A stretch of DNA of 51,418 nt from a virus. Location of the stretch: positions 1 through 51,418 of the IMG/VR virus record IMGVR_UViG_3300011416_000014; one strand, written 5' to 3'. Positions 45,270-51,418 of the stretch are shown here, in pieces. Positions within the stretch are counted from its first letter, which is position 1. Every line of letters starts with the position of its first letter. The position numbers were made by a program, and so were the translations under genes. Below the pieces are notes generated by a model that saw only the letters and a list, made by a program, of their open reading frames with translations, was not told the DNA's origin and made no database searches.

Positions 45270-45422
45270 TCAGTACCCCAGCCACCGGCGCACGGCCGCC
45301 CAAGTCGGCAGGAGAAGCGTCCAAGAGTCCTCGTCCGTGGTCCGGACGGCGAGTCCCTCCCCGTGCGGCTGGGCTTGGCACCCGTGCAGTCGAACGTGTC
45401 GTGCGAGTCGATCGGTCTTCAT
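45270..45422 (-). CDS. 50-residue protein, first gene of the GGDEF cassette
   Basis: ATG 45422 with AAGGTG about 6 nt upstream; the stop (TGA 45270-45272) is followed directly by the ATG of the next gene. The product begins MKTDRLARHVRLHGCQAQPHG and ends DSWTLLLPTWAAVRRWLGY. It is basic with His/Arg/Trp and has no obvious family. The tight junction supports that it is real. The 67 nt upstream (45423-45489) contain TACAAT, a possible -10, but no good -35. Confidence 0.5.
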   Translation of the reverse strand: MKTDRLARHVRLHGCQAQPHGEGLAVRTTDEDSWTLLLPTWAAVRRWLGY

Positions 45423-45489
45423 GTCCGCACCTTACTCCCGATTTTGAGAAACGCAAGGATTGTAGGTGTGCCATCTTGTCGTACCCACG

Positions 45490-46119
45490 TCAGTCTGCCG
45501 TATAGGGCTGACCGTCGGGGAGGCACGGCGCCGGCCGCCAGTGAGTCACGCCGTCGAATCGATATCCATCTTCGTGGTCCACCCGCCAATAGAGTGGACT
45601 TTCCGGATCCGGATAAGCCGTCAAGGACGCAAAGACTTGCACGTACCCGCCAGTTACGATGACCGGGTCCGAGGTAAACCACTGCCGCCCGCGTTTCATC
45701 AACGGCAAAGCGTCCTCGACGGCAGTCCATGCGTCCGTGGGCCGAGTCCAGGCGAGCAGTCGTTCGACCGTGTCCGGGAAGACTTCCAGCTCCTTGGCCA
45801 AGTCCTCCAATCCGTCGTCCAGCAAGCCGGCGAAGTACGGGCCGGCGCGGAACGCTTCCTCCGACTCGCACGATACCCGGCCGAGCCAAACATCGCCCGT
45901 TAGGGCTAGGGGGAAACTGGGGCATTCGGCGCGCAAATGCACCCGGCACCAACCCCAGTCCGTGCGTGCGGCAAGCTCTGCAACCTCAAGCTCGGCCGCA
46001 CGTTCCTCCTCCGGGTCGTTCGATGCTAGCACGTTCCCGGCGATCTGAGAAGGCTCGGGATGAGGAACCAGTGTGATGGTCGCATGCGACCGCAGGAACT
46101 CCAGGAGACGGGGATTCAT
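45490..46119 (-). CDS. Unknown protein with shared N-terminal module (MNxRLLEFLR)
   Basis: 209 residues. ATG 46119 overlaps the previous stop. Residues 1-25 (MNPRLLEFLRSHATITLVPH and PEPSQ) are nearly identical to the start of the protein at 46561-47013, so the two genes share a module. The rest is an unrelated domain (GWCRVHLRAECPSFPLALTG, LLAWTRPTDAWTAVEDALPLM, SPLYWRVDHEDGYRFDG), acidic and aromatic-rich. It looks like an immunity-type or phage small-protein domain, but no family is recognised. Confidence 0.6.
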   Translation of the reverse strand: MNPRLLEFLRSHATITLVPHPEPSQIAGNVLASNDPEEERAAELEVAELAARTDWGWCRVHLRAECPSFPLALTGDVWLGRVSCESEEAFRAGPYFAGLLDDGLEDLAKELEVFPDTVERLLAWTRPTDAWTAVEDALPLMKRGRQWFTSDPVIVTGGYVQVFASLTAYPDPESPLYWRVDHEDGYRFDGVTHWRPAPCLPDGQPYTAD

Positions 46120-46325
46120 GGTGCGCGCTCCAATCTCTTCATCCGATCTATCAGCATCGGCGCTTGGCGCCGCACCGTTCGATCTGAAACATCCGCCGAG
46201 AACGCCCCCGTTGGAAGTTCCTCCCGCGACTCCTGGCGTTCTCCGGCAGTAGCAGTGCGGAGTCGTTCGGCAGTATCGTAGGTCAGTAAATCGCCGAATG
46301 CGTCCACGTAGCAAGTCAGTTTCAT
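46116..46325 (-). CDS. Unknown small protein
   Basis: 69 residues. The short N-terminal strand-loop (MKLTCYVDAFGDLLTYDTAERLRTA) is followed by a charged, polar stretch. ATGA overlaps on both sides. No family recognised. Confidence 0.5.
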   Translation of the reverse strand: MKLTCYVDAFGDLLTYDTAERLRTATAGERQESREELPTGAFSADVSDRTVRRQAPMLIDRMKRLERAP

Positions 46326-46564
46326 GGCGAGTCCTCGGTTAGAGTCACGGCACCCGCGCTGCCGCGCTTGGCCAGCGGGTCCTCAGTGTCGAGTGCCAGG
46401 ATGCCGGCCTTCAGGCACCGGCCGACGATGTCATATCCGTAGCGGAGCGAGCCGTTCGGGCCGACTCGCTCGGCAAGGTACTTGCAACACGGCACCGCGC
46501 CGCCGGCACGCCGAACGATACGAACCGCTTCGCCCATCTTCGGGCCGATCCGTCGGCGTCTCAT
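46322..46564 (-). CDS. Unknown small protein
   Basis: 80 residues. Basic N-terminus (MRRRRIGPKMGEAVRIVRRAGG) with two adjacent Cys (AVPCCKYLAERVGPNGSLRYGYDIVGRC), suggesting a nucleic-acid-binding winged-helix-like fold, which is inference. ATGA overlaps on both sides. Confidence 0.5.
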   Translation of the reverse strand: MRRRRIGPKMGEAVRIVRRAGGAVPCCKYLAERVGPNGSLRYGYDIVGRCLKAGILALDTEDPLAKRGSAGAVTLTEDSP

Positions 46565-46936
46565 GCGTCCGTCCCCGAAGTCGTCTCATCGTAGAAGGTC
46601 CGCGCGGAAGGGTAAGCACTCCAGTCCGGTTGATCGCCGCCCGAGCGCAACCAACGGCGCAGAGCGAATGCGTACTCCGTTGCGGTTTCGGTGTTTCCCT
46701 CGGCCAGTGCTTCGGCCATTGCTGCGAGATTGGCGTTTGGATCCATGGTGCGTCCTTTCGTTCTGTCGGGAAAGAAGTCGAGACTATTGCCCCCGCGATT
46801 GTAAGTGTAGATTGCGTTCCGCACTTCGGGTTTGCAGTAGGGGTTCCCGGTCCGATCGCCGGTTGTTGCCCAGTGCAGAAGGATATAGAGCGCTCTGCGC
46901 AGCTCGGCAACCTCCTGCGCCTTCAAGCTGGCGTCC
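46561..46936. repeat. 376-bp direct repeat, copy 1
   Basis: Collinear with 47147-47522 with no gaps across 376 bp; roughly 85 per cent identical by eye. Holds the fused small gene. One T-to-A difference (in the gene's strand, TGA in copy 2, AGA here) removes the stop between two units. Confidence 0.85.
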
Positions 46937-47013
46937 TTCTGAGAAGGCTCGGGATGGGGGACGAGTTTGATGGTCGCACGAGTGCGGAGGAACTCCAGCA
47001 GTCGCGTATTCAT
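46561..47013 (-). CDS. Fused mosaic small protein (lost stop codon)
   Basis: 150 residues from ATG 47013 (overlaps previous stop). Three modules: residues 1-25 as in the 45490-46119 protein (MNTRLLEFLRTRATIKLVPH), then KAQEVAELRRALYILLHWATTGDRTGNPYCKP (paralogue 47348-47539), then MDPNANLAAMAEALAEG onward (paralogue 47147-47332). The join reads FFPDRTKGRTMDP; in the duplicate the Arg codon after Asp is a TGA stop. The inner ATG at 46746 still has AAAGGA upstream, so the last module may also be made alone (61 residues). Function unknown. Confidence 0.7.
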   Translation of the reverse strand: MNTRLLEFLRTRATIKLVPHPEPSQKDASLKAQEVAELRRALYILLHWATTGDRTGNPYCKPEVRNAIYTYNRGGNSLDFFPDRTKGRTMDPNANLAAMAEALAEGNTETATEYAFALRRWLRSGGDQPDWSAYPSARTFYDETTSGTDA

Positions 47014-47150
47014 TGGTTCCCCTTGACAAATGACTCGGCCGATTCGCGCGTTCGGAACGTCGCCAGAACTTCCCAGTCCTCGCCCTCTTCCAAGACAACG
47101 TAGAAGAGAGTTCCACTCTCTCCATGCCATGTCACGATTCTGGCGTTCAT
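47010..47150 (-). CDS. 46-residue protein
   Basis: ATG 47150 with GGAGCGGAC just upstream; both ends overlap neighbours (ATGA). Product MNARIVTWHGESGTLFYVVL, then EEGEDWEVLATFRTRESAESF: a strand-turn-strand-helix fold that would be a small beta-sheet protein. Good coding context despite the size. No family recognised. Confidence 0.5.
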   Translation of the reverse strand: MNARIVTWHGESGTLFYVVLEEGEDWEVLATFRTRESAESFVKGNQ

Positions 47151-47332
47151 GCGTCCGCTCCTGAAGTAGTTTCATCGTAGAAGGTCCGCGCGGAAGGGTA
47201 AGCAGTCCAGTCCGGTTGATCGCCCCCGCGCCGCAACCAACGGCGCAAGGCCAGTGCGTACTCGGTTGCGGTTTCGGTGTCTTCCTCAGCCAGCGCTTGC
47301 GCGATTGCTGCGAGATTTGCGTTTGGATCCAT
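47147..47332 (-). CDS. Unknown small protein (module C, unfused copy)
   Basis: 61 residues starting MDPNANLAAIAQALAEEDTE and ending in SARTFYDETTSGADA. ACGAAAGGACGCATC lies before the ATG. Near-identical to the C-terminal third of the fused protein at 46561-47013. Helical with an aromatic end. Function unknown. Confidence 0.65.
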   Translation of the reverse strand: MDPNANLAAIAQALAEEDTETATEYALALRRWLRRGGDQPDWTAYPSARTFYDETTSGADA

Positions 47333-47522
47333 GATGCGTCCTTTCGTTCAGTCGGGAAAGAAGCTGAGGCTATCGCCCCCGCGGTTGTAGGTGCGGATTG
47401 CGTTCCGCACTTCGGGTTTGCAGTACGGGTTCCCTGTCCTGTCGCCTGTCGTTGCCCATTGCAGAAGGATATAGAGCGCTCGGCGGATCTCTGCAATCTC
47501 CTGCGCCTTGAGTCTTGCGTCC
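47147..47522. repeat. 376-bp direct repeat, copy 2
   Basis: Matches 46561-46936 over its whole length. It carries the two units as separate genes with a TGA between them. A tandem duplication with one small gene (47010-47150) and the extra N-terminal module lying between the copies. Confidence 0.85.
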
Positions 47523-47539
47523 ATTTCGTACAGGTTCAT
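47348..47539 (-). CDS. Unknown small protein (module B, unfused copy)
   Basis: 63 residues: a different N-terminus (MNLYEMDAR) then KAQEIAEIRRALYILLQWAT and GNPYCKPEVRNAIRTYNRGG, ending SFFPD and TGA. The same module is read through in the fused copy. ATG 47539 overlaps the previous stop. Function unknown. Confidence 0.65.
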   Translation of the reverse strand: MNLYEMDARLKAQEIAEIRRALYILLQWATTGDRTGNPYCKPEVRNAIRTYNRGGDSLSFFPD

Positions 47540-47901
47540 CGTGCGTCCCCTGAAAGAGTCCCGAGCGCCAGTCGGCGCGCAACGTACTTCAACACGCAGA
47601 CTCGATCCGACAGCGAACTGCTCGGCCGCTTGTGCCAGGGTAGGGACTTGTCGCTGGCGCTCAAGCGCAAGGGTATCTCCGGCCAGTCCCCGAACCTGTA
47701 AAACTGCTCGTCCCTGAAATTGAAAGGTCGGTTCAGCGCTGCGCAGTCCCAACGCGCGAGCGGAAGCGTGTTCAAGTGCTCGTCTCCAGCTTCGAGCGCT
47801 GCGCGGATCCGTTCCACGGGGAACGGAACCAGCTTGGCCAGTGCGTCGAATCCTAGCGCCGCTGCGAGCGCTTCCATGCGCGTTTCGTGTTCCATGTCCA
47901 T
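47536..47901 (-). CDS. Unknown small protein
   Basis: 121 residues; TTTCGAGGGACGCACC precedes the ATG. Helical N-terminal half (EALAAALGFDALAKLVPFPVERIRAALEAG), then a basic C-terminal half (WHKRPSSSLSDRVCVLKYVARRLALG). No family recognised. A 36-nt gap precedes it in transcription order. Confidence 0.55.
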   Translation of the reverse strand: MDMEHETRMEALAAALGFDALAKLVPFPVERIRAALEAGDEHLNTLPLARWDCAALNRPFNFRDEQFYRFGDWPEIPLRLSASDKSLPWHKRPSSSLSDRVCVLKYVARRLALGTLSGDAR

Positions 47902-47937
47902 GGTGCGTCCCTCGAAAGAGTCCCTGGAAACAGTCCC

Positions 47938-48789
47938 TCACACAAGCGCCGGCAATCGGCGCGGGTCGGGGAAGGTCCCTTCGTGTTCCACCCAAAGCGC
48001 CAGCTGGCGCATGTCCTCTGCCAGGAACGCCCACTGCTCGGCCTTGCGCTCTGGAGTGTAGGAATCATGCCAGTCCACGGCCGTCGCAAGGATCCGCGCT
48101 AGGCATGCCTCTGGGTCGTCGATGCTGGGAAGCTCGATCGAGCCCGGAAGTGCCCGCACTTCGGAGCGCTCGGCAACCTGGACTAGACGTTCCAGACGGA
48201 TTCCGCAATCTCCTCCAGTCTCATGATACCAATACTCGTTAGCGCGCTCGGCCAGTGCTAGGAACAGAGTGTAGAGCGGTTCCGCCGGAACTTCGTCTAG
48301 GTCGATGTCGAAGTGTCCACCTAGATCCTTGCGGAAGTCGGATTCAACCGAGTCCTTCCATGCTTCGTCTTCCGCCTCTGTCTCAAGGTTTGAGAGTGCC
48401 TCATCATCGAGGCACGGATAGTTCTCCAGACCTTCCAGGCACTCCCACACTTCCGCGGATGCCCGGAGGTGAATCGCCAGAGCGAACGTACCGTGTCCCC
48501 CGTGAAGTTCGATGACGTAGTCATCGCCGAACCGTTCCAGGAACGTCGCCACGTTCGCTCGCTCAACCTGGCTACCCGAATAGTCGGAGTAGCCTAGATA
48601 GTCCGAAACCCAGTAACGTGCGTCCGAAGGATCGGCTCGGCCGATGTCGGAGTAACCTAAACCTCCGGTCAGCTGGCCGTAATCCGCTCGACACTCAACC
48701 TTGCCAAGATGGCCGTTACTGATTCCTTCTAGGATCTTCCTGGTTCGTTCGGCGCGCAAGTCTCGTGCGTTGGCTCTAGTCGGTTTCAT
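47938..48789 (-). CDS. Conserved-type phage protein of unknown function
   Basis: 283 residues. ATG 48789 overlaps the previous stop; a TTG two codons earlier with AGGAG 4 nt upstream is an alternative. YGQLTGGLGYSDIGRADPSDARYWVSDYLGYSDYSGSQVERAN, then FGDDYVIELHGGHGTFALAIHL and a long acidic helical region. This Tyr/Gly/Asp-rich layout is typical of large conserved phage hypotheticals with no known role. The largest protein among the small genes. Confidence 0.6.
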   Translation of the reverse strand: MKPTRANARDLRAERTRKILEGISNGHLGKVECRADYGQLTGGLGYSDIGRADPSDARYWVSDYLGYSDYSGSQVERANVATFLERFGDDYVIELHGGHGTFALAIHLRASAEVWECLEGLENYPCLDDEALSNLETEAEDEAWKDSVESDFRKDLGGHFDIDLDEVPAEPLYTLFLALAERANEYWYHETGGDCGIRLERLVQVAERSEVRALPGSIELPSIDDPEACLARILATAVDWHDSYTPERKAEQWAFLAEDMRQLALWVEHEGTFPDPRRLPALV

Positions 48790-48920
48790 TTGCAAGGTGC
48801 TCCTTTGTAGCGGTTCCGCCCGCAGTCCGAGCAGAGCGAGAATCGATCGGATTGCGCGTCAAAGAACCGCGCCATGGTGCGGAAGATGGTTTCGAGCAGA
48901 GCGAATGCGCGCAGTTTCAT
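48786..48920 (-). CDS. 44-residue Cys-containing protein
   Basis: ATG 48920 overlaps the previous stop. N-terminal helix (MKLRAFALLETIFRTMARFF), then a probable zinc-knuckle-like end, CSDCGRNRYKGAPC (three Cys). ATGA on both sides. Too small to be sure, but the coupling supports it. Confidence 0.5.
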   Translation of the reverse strand: MKLRAFALLETIFRTMARFFDAQSDRFSLCSDCGRNRYKGAPCK

Positions 48921-49135
48921 GCGGGCTCCTCTGGCAAGGTTTGAAAGAAGGCACTTCGTGCGTCCGATAGTTCCTCCTCGGTTCCCGGTTCTCCATCGGA
49001 ACCGTACCATTCGTCCGAGGACTCCCATGCGTCTTCAAACACAGTGGGAGCCATGCCGCGCCAGAGTTTGCCGTAGGCTTCCTGCAAGCTGTCAGCTTCG
49101 ATGTCGATGCACACTACCAACCGGAAGGCTGTCAT
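48917..49135 (-). CDS. Unknown acidic small protein
   Basis: 72 residues: MTAFRLVVCIDIEADSLQEA, then a W/D/E/G-rich stretch (EDAWESSDEWYGSDGEPGTEEELSD). Strongly acidic, so it may be a DNA mimic or inhibitor, which is speculation. Overlaps both neighbours by 4 nt. Confidence 0.5.
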   Translation of the reverse strand: MTAFRLVVCIDIEADSLQEAYGKLWRGMAPTVFEDAWESSDEWYGSDGEPGTEEELSDARSAFFQTLPEEPA

Positions 49136-49569
49136 GGTGTCGGCGCTCCGATTCGGTCCAGTCCGTGTAGACTGCGGTTCGGGGAAACGAGGATGCCTTC
49201 CTGGAACGGCACGGAAAGACGCTTGCGAGACTTAGCGTCAATGTCGGGATACACGGAACCCGAAGGAAGGAACCCGGGCCGAACGTCTTCCAGGAACCAC
49301 GAACCGCGCTCGACGCGCAAGTAGACTCCCGGCGGAAGGACTCCGCGGATCCGGATTGCCGTTGTGCTGGTCTTCCATCCTCCCGTGTTCAGCTGGAGAG
49401 TGCCGTTTTCGTGCCATCGTGCGACCACGGTAGCATGGTAGCGGATCCCGAACACTACCTGTCCATCGATTGGCAGAGCTTCAAGGTTCGTGTTGTGCGC
49501 GACCTTGCATCGCGAACGACCTTGCAGCATGTCCCGTGCGGAAGTGTAACTCTGCGGATACTTGTTCAT
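49132..49569 (-). CDS. Conserved phage protein with LNTGGWKTSTT motif
   Basis: 145 residues. YHATVVARWHENGTLQLNTGGWKTSTTAIRI is a motif seen in a widespread family of phage hypothetical proteins (the form LNxGGWxTxTTxxRI). Beta-rich, with no catalytic residues evident. ATGA on both sides. Function unknown. Confidence 0.65.
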   Translation of the reverse strand: MNKYPQSYTSARDMLQGRSRCKVAHNTNLEALPIDGQVVFGIRYHATVVARWHENGTLQLNTGGWKTSTTAIRIRGVLPPGVYLRVERGSWFLEDVRPGFLPSGSVYPDIDAKSRKRLSVPFQEGILVSPNRSLHGLDRIGAPTP

Positions 49570-50174
49570 GCGTCTTCATCCTTGGCCGAGGAGACTCGCA
49601 CCGATACGAAATAGTGCAGCTCCGAGTTTTCGAACATGTCTTCCCTAGCGCTGTCGCGTTCGGATTGGTTGTTGTTCAGTCCTACGGTTCCGGCAAAGTC
49701 ACTGACTAGCACGGCATCGTATGGATCGAGGCATTCCCAATGCCTTCCCGCTTCGATGACGGAAACGCGCATGCCGTACGCTCGTTTCCTGGTTCGGAGG
49801 AGACTCGCAACGTAGTCCCTTGCGCTGTCCTCATCTTCGAAGGACTGCATTTCGTACGCAAGGCCGGAGTATGAGTGTCTCTGAACCGTCCATTTCTCCT
49901 CGGGTAGTTCTGCCTCGATCGATTCGGACACGAAATCCCGGTTGATCTCCTCGGCCGAGCCTAGGTCGGCGCGCAGCTCTGCCAGGAGCGTATCGGGAAA
50001 CTGCCAGTCGTCGCATGCCAGCTGCTCGATTGCATCGTCCAGTGCCTCAGCTGGAGTGCTGCCGATTCCCGTGCCGATCGCTTCGAAGGAAGTGTGAGCA
50101 AGGCCGGCACCTTGAAAGTATTGGGAGTGCTCTACTCCGAAGTCTTCTACTTCCCAACGCTCGACGGTTTTCAT
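49566..50174 (-). CDS. Conserved phage protein of unknown function
   Basis: 202 residues. The opening HSQYFQGAGLAHTSFEAIGTGIGSTPAEALDDAIEQLA is a pattern common in phage hypothetical proteins of early regions; then acidic helices (YVASLLRTRKRAYGMRVSVI) and a C-terminal strand (LHYFVSVRVSS). No signal or membrane segment. Confidence 0.6.
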   Translation of the reverse strand: MKTVERWEVEDFGVEHSQYFQGAGLAHTSFEAIGTGIGSTPAEALDDAIEQLACDDWQFPDTLLAELRADLGSAEEINRDFVSESIEAELPEEKWTVQRHSYSGLAYEMQSFEDEDSARDYVASLLRTRKRAYGMRVSVIEAGRHWECLDPYDAVLVSDFAGTVGLNNNQSERDSAREDMFENSELHYFVSVRVSSAKDEDA

Positions 50175-50176
50175 GG

Positions 50177-50386
50177 CTAGATCCTGTAGCTATGTACGAA
50201 AGTAGCGGTTTTGCCGATCCGGTTCGAGGCATACTTCCATGCCGCTTTCCACCATGAATCGAGCGCCGGGTTCTCGGCCTTGTTTTCCGCGATGCTGGCC
50301 AAGATGGTAAGGACTCGGCCGAGTCCTTCCCGATCCACGATGGATTCGAGAACTTCGGCCAATGTGGGTTCCGGTTCGAGTTTCAT
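50177..50386 (-). CDS. Unknown small protein
   Basis: 69 residues from ATG 50386, overlapping the previous stop. Two helices (PTLAEVLESIVDREGLGRVLTILASIAEN and NPALDSWWKAAWKYASNRIG). No family recognised. Confidence 0.5.
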   Translation of the reverse strand: MKLEPEPTLAEVLESIVDREGLGRVLTILASIAENKAENPALDSWWKAAWKYASNRIGKTATFVHSYRI

Positions 50387-50595
50387 GCCTTGCGCTCCCA
50401 ACGCTCGACGTTGAAAACATCGAACCATCGGCAAGCAATCACGTACCCTACGTGAACCGTCGAACCGTCTGGCCGATCCCGGTAGACTTTCGAGGCATGC
50501 TTGCGGCCGAGTCTTTCGAGCAGCACCTTACGGGGATACTTGCCTAGGTCGTGTTGGACGTTCCCGTACTGGTCGATTGCCATAGTGGTTTTCAT
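50383..50595 (-). CDS. Conserved-type phage small protein
   Basis: 70 residues: MAIDQYGNVQHDLGKYPRKVLLERLGRKHASKVYRDRPDGSTVHVGYVIACRWFDVFNV, preceded by MKTT. The LGKYPRKxLLExLGRxHAxK pattern recurs in phage small proteins. ATG 50595 overlaps the preceding stop. Function unknown. Confidence 0.55.
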   Translation of the reverse strand: MKTTMAIDQYGNVQHDLGKYPRKVLLERLGRKHASKVYRDRPDGSTVHVGYVIACRWFDVFNVERWERKA

Positions 50596-50930
50596 GCGTC
50601 TTCCTCCTCTGGATTCCCGACCAATTCGAAAGCGTCGAGAGTGCGGAACGCAAGGCCGATGCACTCTTGATCGAGAATCCGCGCTAGAGTGCGGGCAACG
50701 TCTCGTGCGTGTTCTCTGGTGCAAAGAGAATCCTCAACGATTGCCTCGATCGTCTTGGAGTGCTCGTGCGTACCGTTCCAGACTCCGATTCCATGCGTCA
50801 GAGTGTGGCAGGGAAAGGCCGAGCAGAGTAGCGCGGTTGCTTCCTTTCCGGCATCGGTGCCCGCGCCAACTGCGGTTCCCTTGCGGGTTGTCTCGCCGAT
50901 GAAGAACCGTATCGAGAGTGCTTGTTTCAT
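50592..50930 (-). CDS. Unknown small protein
   Basis: 112 residues. Strand-rich first half (MKQALSIRFFIGETTRKGTAVGAGTDAGKEATALLCSAF) then helical (TIEAIVEDSLCTREHARDVARTLARIL). GAAAGGACTACTCCC precedes the ATG, again the genome's GAAAGGAC cassette. No family recognised. Confidence 0.55.
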   Translation of the reverse strand: MKQALSIRFFIGETTRKGTAVGAGTDAGKEATALLCSAFPCHTLTHGIGVWNGTHEHSKTIEAIVEDSLCTREHARDVARTLARILDQECIGLAFRTLDAFELVGNPEEEDA

Positions 50931-51178
50931 GGGAGTAGTCCTTTCGTCGGATTCTCGGCCTTGATCTGTTTCGGCGAGTCTGGATTCCAGGCTGTCCAGC
51001 TTCGGAGGTTTCGTTCCTGAAGTTCCCTTGCGCGTTCCTCCGGCGCTAGTGCGCCATGGTCCGCAGGAGAGTCGTCGCACCAGTACAAACCCCCGTCTAG
51101 CGTAGCGTAGGGGAAGTGTCGGCACTGGCAGACTGGGCAGTAAGGAGTGCCGAGCGGATCCGGTCGGATAGGTAGCAT
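50927..51178 (-). CDS. Small zinc-ribbon-like protein
   Basis: 83 residues. TPYCPVCQCRHFPYATLDGGLYWCDD (three Cys and a His) suggests a small metal-binding ribbon. The rest is charged helix (LAPEERARELQERNL). Stop overlaps the next start. No family recognised. Confidence 0.5.
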   Translation of the reverse strand: MLPIRPDPLGTPYCPVCQCRHFPYATLDGGLYWCDDSPADHGALAPEERARELQERNLRSWTAWNPDSPKQIKAENPTKGLLP

Positions 51179-51183
51179 CGGAG

Positions 51184-51396
51184 TTAGCTACCTTTCCGCG
51201 CCAGCTGCGCCAATCGTCGTTCCTCTGCCAGGAACGCCAGGAGATAGAGCCTTTGCAACTGCCGTTCTGACTTGCCTGGAGATTGCTCGGCCTTGCGGAT
51301 CCGCTCGGCCAGTGTGAGCAGTGCGTACTCGGCCGCTCTGGCGTCGGCGCGTTCCTTGCGCGCGGCTTTGCGAGACTTCGGTCCGTGATTCTTCAT
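51184..51396 (-). CDS. Small basic helical protein
   Basis: 70 residues with AAAGGA about 8 nt upstream. Strongly basic N-terminus (MKNHGPKSRKAARKERADARAAEYALL) then Arg/Gln/Leu-rich helices. Could bind nucleic acid. First visible gene of this leftward run; the genome continues beyond the right edge. Confidence 0.5.
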   Translation of the reverse strand: MKNHGPKSRKAARKERADARAAEYALLTLAERIRKAEQSPGKSERQLQRLYLLAFLAEERRLAQLARKGS

Positions 51397-51418
51397 CGGT
51401 GGTTCCTTTCATCGTGCC

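Noticed and set aside
51188-51412. Alternative frame MKGTTDEESRTE at the right edge
   Set aside because: Overlaps the better-supported gene at 51184-51396 throughout; no independent support.
1-51418. tRNA, rRNA, transposase or integrase genes
   Set aside because: No cloverleaf with a TTCRANY loop, no insertion-sequence ends and no recombinase motifs were found by eye; a program such as tRNAscan-SE would be decisive.

Overview
The window is one continuous stretch of a tailed-phage genome, a siphovirus or an integrated relative. It has a complete set of head, neck and long-tail genes with a 1298-residue tape measure. It also has a full replication and nucleotide-metabolism set and a tail of tiny unknown genes. 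No sigma factor, ribosomal, tRNA, integrase or plasmid gene was seen. The DNA is GC-rich. Genes are packed with ATGA, GTGA or TGATG stop-start overlaps, and many starts are preceded by AGGAGGCAA. Lipobox lipoproteins and a lambda-like tail tip point to a Gram-negative, GC-rich host. Both window edges cut through the genome, so absence of a gene here does not mean absence from the phage.

Layout. (1) 1-5180, rightward: the 3' end of a collagen-like tail fibre, two tandem paralogous small genes, membrane and lipoprotein genes including an SPFH/band-7 protein, a terminase-like protein without a P-loop, the large terminase, and a secreted HExxH lipoprotein. (2) 24177-5329, leftward: protease with nested scaffold, decoration protein, major capsid, connector and neck genes, major tail protein, G/GT chaperone with a -1 frame overlap, tape measure, two lectin-like paralogues, three tail-tip assembly proteins, tail hub, and a last small virion protein. 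(3) 24442-26513, rightward: portal and one more gene, driven from a divergent region holding an extended -10 promoter and a 17-bp palindrome. (4) 51396-26451, leftward: about 25 small genes of mostly unknown role, then a GGDEF-domain protein coupled to small membrane proteins, then replication and repair genes. These are HD phosphohydrolase, primase (AEP type), SF3 helicase, Cas4-like nuclease fusion, MazG-like protein, SNF2-type helicase, ssDNA-binding candidate, ATP DNA ligase, RNA ligase, family A DNA polymerase, dATP/dGTP-diphosphohydrolase-like protein, Fis-type HTH, RuvC-like nuclease and metallophosphoesterase. Three small membrane proteins close the module.

How they work together. The leftward right arm would be early: it remodels dNTP pools, primes and unwinds DNA, copies it with a proofreading PolA, and processes and seals ends. 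The central modules build the head (portal, protease/scaffold, capsid, decoration), fill it (terminase) and add the tail. The most unusual points are the compact phage GGDEF protein with an altered guanine-contact position inside a translationally coupled membrane cassette, the three nucleotide-hydrolase families beside PolA (a pattern that calls for a search for PurZ elsewhere in the genome), a Cas4-like nuclease fused to a zinc-finger protein with its own internal start, and a recently duplicated mosaic of small genes in which one stop codon has been lost.
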